A program made the translations under genes and the position numbers. Of a stretch of 15,367 nucleotides of DNA, positions 14,075 through 15,367 are shown one piece after another (the first letter of the stretch is position 1; every line of letters begins with the position of its first letter). The notes beneath the pieces were generated by a model that ran no database searches, had not been told where the DNA came from, and saw only the letters and a program-made list of their open reading frames with translations. The DNA comes from DAMCZI01 sp032095175 (GTDB taxonomy: Bacteria; Bacillota; Clostridia; Clostridiales; Caloramatoraceae). The stretch covers positions 1 through 15,367 of the forward strand of contig DAMCZI010000071.1 of NCBI GenBank assembly GCA_032095175.1, given 5' to 3'.

Positions 14075-14593
14075 CTATATCTTTTCAATCTGATTAAAAT
14101 CAAGTTCAACCGGGGTTTCCCTTCCGAACATATTAACCAGAGCCTTTAGCTTTCTCTTTTCAATATTTATTTCCTGAATCTGAGCAACAAAATTTTCAAG
14201 CGGACCAGAAACAATTTTTACATTTTCTCCTACTTCCACTTCTATACTCACTAGGGGTTCTACTATACCCATGGACTCTATTTCTTCTTCTGTTAATGGC
14301 ACAGGTTTGGATCCAGGTCCAACAAAACCCGTAACTCCTCTGGTATTTCTAACTACATACCAGCTGTCATCTGTCATCAACATTTTGATAATGACATATC
14401 CAGGAAATTTTTTTCTTAGAACTTTTCTCATTTTATCGTTCTTAGTTTCAATAACTTCCTCCATGGGAACCTGTATATCGTGTATCCACTCGTGAAGGCC
14501 CCTGTTTTCAACTGTTTTTTCCAGGTTTGCCTTTACTTTGTTTTCATATCCTGAGTAGGTGTGAACCACGTACCATCTTGCTTTATCCGCCAT
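14075..14593 (-). CDS. nusG: Transcription elongation/antitermination factor NusG
   Basis: NusG binds the beta' clamp of RNA polymerase, changes pausing and processivity and can couple transcription to translation. The 172-residue protein has the NGN domain (MADKARWYVVHTYSGYENKV; KFPGYVIIKMLMTDDSWYVV; RNTRGVTGFVG; about 1-105) and the C-terminal KOW domain (VGENVKIVSGPLENF...NMFGRETPVELDF; about 120-172). The ATG at 14591-14593 is forced: an in-frame TGA lies two codons upstream and no later start fits the family. It has no SD next to it. AAGGAGG is at 14629-14635, 35 bases upstream, with a hairpin in between. It sits between secE and rplK as in most bacteria. Confidence 0.98.
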   Translation of the reverse strand: MADKARWYVVHTYSGYENKVKANLEKTVENRGLHEWIHDIQVPMEEVIETKNDKMRKVLRKKFPGYVIIKMLMTDDSWYVVRNTRGVTGFVGPGSKPVPLTEEEIESMGIVEPLVSIEVEVGENVKIVSGPLENFVAQIQEINIEKRKLKALVNMFGRETPVELDFNQIEKI

Positions 14594-14598
14594 AATTC

Positions 14599-14635
14599 AA
14601 GGGACTGCCAATAGATGGAGAGTCCCTCCCTCCTT
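14599..14635 (-). promoter_or_regulatory. Distant SD plus spacer hairpin upstream of nusG
   Basis: SD AAGGAGG (14629-14635) is followed directly by GGGACT/AGTCCC (14621-14626 with 14601-14606), extended by A-U and G·U to 8 bp (14599-14628) in minus-strand RNA, and then GAATT and the ATG. Folding would bring SD and ATG together. A rival hairpin GGAG/CTCC within 14617-14629 would mask part of the SD. Sequences and distances are seen; the bridging is inferred. Confidence 0.6.
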
Positions 14636-14638
14636 TTT

Positions 14639-14869
14639 CTACTTAGTTATCTTTTCAATAACAGTCTTTAATAATGTTCCAAAGACTGAGTCAAACAACC
14701 ACAGTATGAGTGTGAATATTGCTACTGTTACGAAAACTTTTTTAGTTGAATCAATTATTTCATCCTTGGATGGCCAGGTTATTTTTTTAAACTCAGATTT
14801 TATATCTCTGAATAATTTAGAAATTCCAGTTCCAGGCCCAGCATTCCTGGTTTTAGTTTCAACAGCCAT
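14639..14869 (-). CDS. secE: Preprotein translocase subunit SecE
   Basis: SecE is the small essential membrane subunit that clamps SecY in the SecYEG protein-export channel. The 76-residue protein is of the short Gram-positive form. It has a charged cytoplasmic N-terminus, the amphipathic segment FRDIKSEFKKITWPSKDEI with the conserved WPS motif (about 20-40), one membrane helix VFVTVAIFTLILWLFDSVF (about 45-63) and a short C-terminal tail. The start taken is ATG at 14867-14869, 10 bases from AAGGA. A GTG at 14878 would add three residues but lies directly on that SD. It is 40 bases after rpmG and 45 bases before nusG, the common rpmG-secE-nusG order. Confidence 0.95.
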   Translation of the reverse strand: MAVETKTRNAGPGTGISKLFRDIKSEFKKITWPSKDEIIDSTKKVFVTVAIFTLILWLFDSVFGTLLKTVIEKITK

Positions 14870-14909
14870 ACCATTCACATCCTTAAATTTAATCTAAAGA
14901 AATCAAATA

Positions 14910-15059
14910 TTACTTTGTTTCCTTATGAACAGTGTGCTTCTTGCAGAATCTGCAGTGCTTTTCTAACTCTATTCTGTCAGGGTCGTTTTTCTTGTTTTTT
15001 GTAGTTATATAGTTTCTTTGTTTGCACTCTGTACATGCAAGTGTTATCTTAACTCTCAC
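14910..15059 (-). CDS. rpmG: 50S ribosomal protein L33 (zinc-binding form)
   Basis: L33 is a small 50S protein near the exit site. The 49-residue product reads (M)RVKITLACTECKQRNYIT and ends CRFCKKHTVHKETK. It has two CxxC pairs, C9/C12 and C36/C39, the zinc-ribbon (C+) form; paralogues lacking these cysteines occur in many Firmicutes under zinc limitation. The start is GTG at 15057-15059, with AGGAGGTG 6 bases upstream (15066-15073). It is the first gene after the tuf terminator and two candidate promoters, and secE follows after 40 bases. Family, length and neighbours all agree. The gene was found by reading the frame directly because it is short. Confidence 0.96.
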   Translation of the reverse strand: MRVKITLACTECKQRNYITTKNKKNDPDRIELEKHCRFCKKHTVHKETK

Positions 15060-15126
15060 CCTCTACACCTCCTAGCTCAATGCCGAATTCATCCTGGCGG
15101 TTTGGAAATTTGCATACTTCTAGTTC

Positions 15127-15155
15127 ACTTTATCATAATTTATAATAACTGTCAA
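15127..15155 (-). promoter_or_regulatory. Sigma-A promoter of the rpmG-secE-nusG-rplKA operon (proximal)
   Basis: On the minus strand TTGACA (plus 15150-15155), a 17-bp spacer ending TGA, then TAAAGT (15127-15132), a weaker but extended -10. It gives a leader of about 60 bases before the rpmG GTG. The leader contains CCGCCAGG and a short GCC/GGC pairing. Confidence 0.8.
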
Positions 15156-15173
15156 CAGCACCCTTAAGCATAC

Positions 15174-15202
15174 ATTATACGCCATAAATCGCATTTTGCA
15201 AA
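15174..15202 (-). promoter_or_regulatory. Possible second, upstream promoter for rpmG
   Basis: On the minus strand TTTGCA (plus 15197-15202), a 17-bp spacer, then TATAAT (15174-15179). The -10 is perfect and the -35 matches four of six bases. Its -35 lies in the palindrome TTTGCAAA. Weaker evidence than for the proximal promoter. Confidence 0.45.
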
Positions 15203-15261
15203 GCAATACCTCGCCAGTTAAACCGTGAATCCTATCTCATATAATTTGGCATATTTACTTT

Positions 15262-15289
15262 AAAAAGGACTAGGGTTTAACCCCAGTCC
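15262..15289 (-). terminator. Intrinsic terminator after the upstream tuf
   Basis: In minus-strand RNA GGACT, a G·U pair and GGG (plus 15281-15289) pair with CCC and AGTCC (15267-15275): 9 pairs with a TTAAA loop, followed by TTTTT (15262-15266). It starts 7 bases after the tuf stop and separates that gene from the rpmG operon. Confidence 0.9.
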
Positions 15290-15296
15290 AAAATAG

Positions 15297-15367
15297 CTAT
15301 GCAATTACCTTGCTAACAACTCCAGCTCCAACTGTTCTTCCGCCTTCTCTAATAGCGAATCTAAGTC
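15297..15367 (-). CDS. tuf: Elongation factor Tu, C-terminal 22 codons (partial, runs off the window)
   Basis: The visible C-terminus is LRFAIREGGRTVGAGVVSKV followed by IA and TAG. FAIREGGRTVGAGVV is the EF-Tu end, at the close of domain III. The 5' part lies outside the window. A terminator follows 7 bases after the stop. It has the same orientation as the tuf at the left edge, so the two copies are direct repeats flanking the whole cluster. Whether the copies are identical cannot be judged here, because the visible parts do not overlap. Confidence 0.95.
   Translation of the reverse strand, partial: LRFAIREGGRTVGAGVVSKVIA

Noticed and set aside
15184..15193. ATAAATCGCA shared with the hairpin at 11513-11522
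   Set aside because: A 10-base match in A+T-rich DNA is weak, and the flanks do not extend it.

Overview
This window holds the core translation and transcription gene cluster of a low-GC Gram-positive bacterium. The sequence points to a member of the Clostridia, probably Clostridiaceae. The reasons are the AT-rich intergenic DNA, strong AAGGAGG-type ribosome binding sites, an L7Ae-family gene between rpoC and rpsL, an N-terminal RpoB sequence of clostridial type, and two tuf genes flanking the cluster. Every supported gene lies on the minus strand, so transcription runs from high to low coordinates. No tRNA, rRNA, CRISPR array, insertion sequence or phage gene was seen.

Layout in the direction of transcription: the 3' end of one tuf with its terminator (15262-15367); a two-promoter region; rpmG (L33), secE, nusG, rplK (L11) and rplA (L1), tightly packed; a strong internal promoter and an L10-type attenuator leader; rplJ (L10) and rplL (L7/L12), closed by an intrinsic terminator; a 559-base gene-free stretch with nested inverted repeats and the rpoB promoter; rpoB and rpoC; a promoter starting 2 bases after the rpoC stop; a small L7Ae/L30e-family k-turn-binding protein gene; rpsL (S12), rpsG (S7) and fusA (EF-G); and the 5' end of a second tuf. 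The genes together supply the ribosomal stalk (L10, L12, L11), the L1 stalk, the decoding centre (S12, S7), the elongation factors that act on them, the RNA polymerase beta and beta' subunits with their partner NusG, and SecE.

The coding content is ordinary. The interesting material is in the spacers. (1) The L10 leader shows a complete attenuator: an anti-antiterminator, a 12-bp antiterminator and a terminator. (2) The rplL-rpoB spacer carries a 207-base three-helix inverted-repeat element and a related hairpin; both hold U·G pairs that form only in minus-strand RNA. (3) nusG has no adjacent Shine-Dalgarno sequence; its SD lies 35 nt upstream across a hairpin. (4) A 23S L1-stalk-like motif abuts the rplA ribosome binding site. 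(5) Structured spacers precede the L7Ae-family gene, rpsL, rpsG and fusA. (6) Four promoters share the TTGACA / 17 bp / TGn-TAnnnT architecture, and two of them begin 2 bases after a stop codon.

The window begins inside one tuf and ends inside another. Such near-identical copies often break draft assemblies, so the window may be a whole contig bounded by the tuf repeat.
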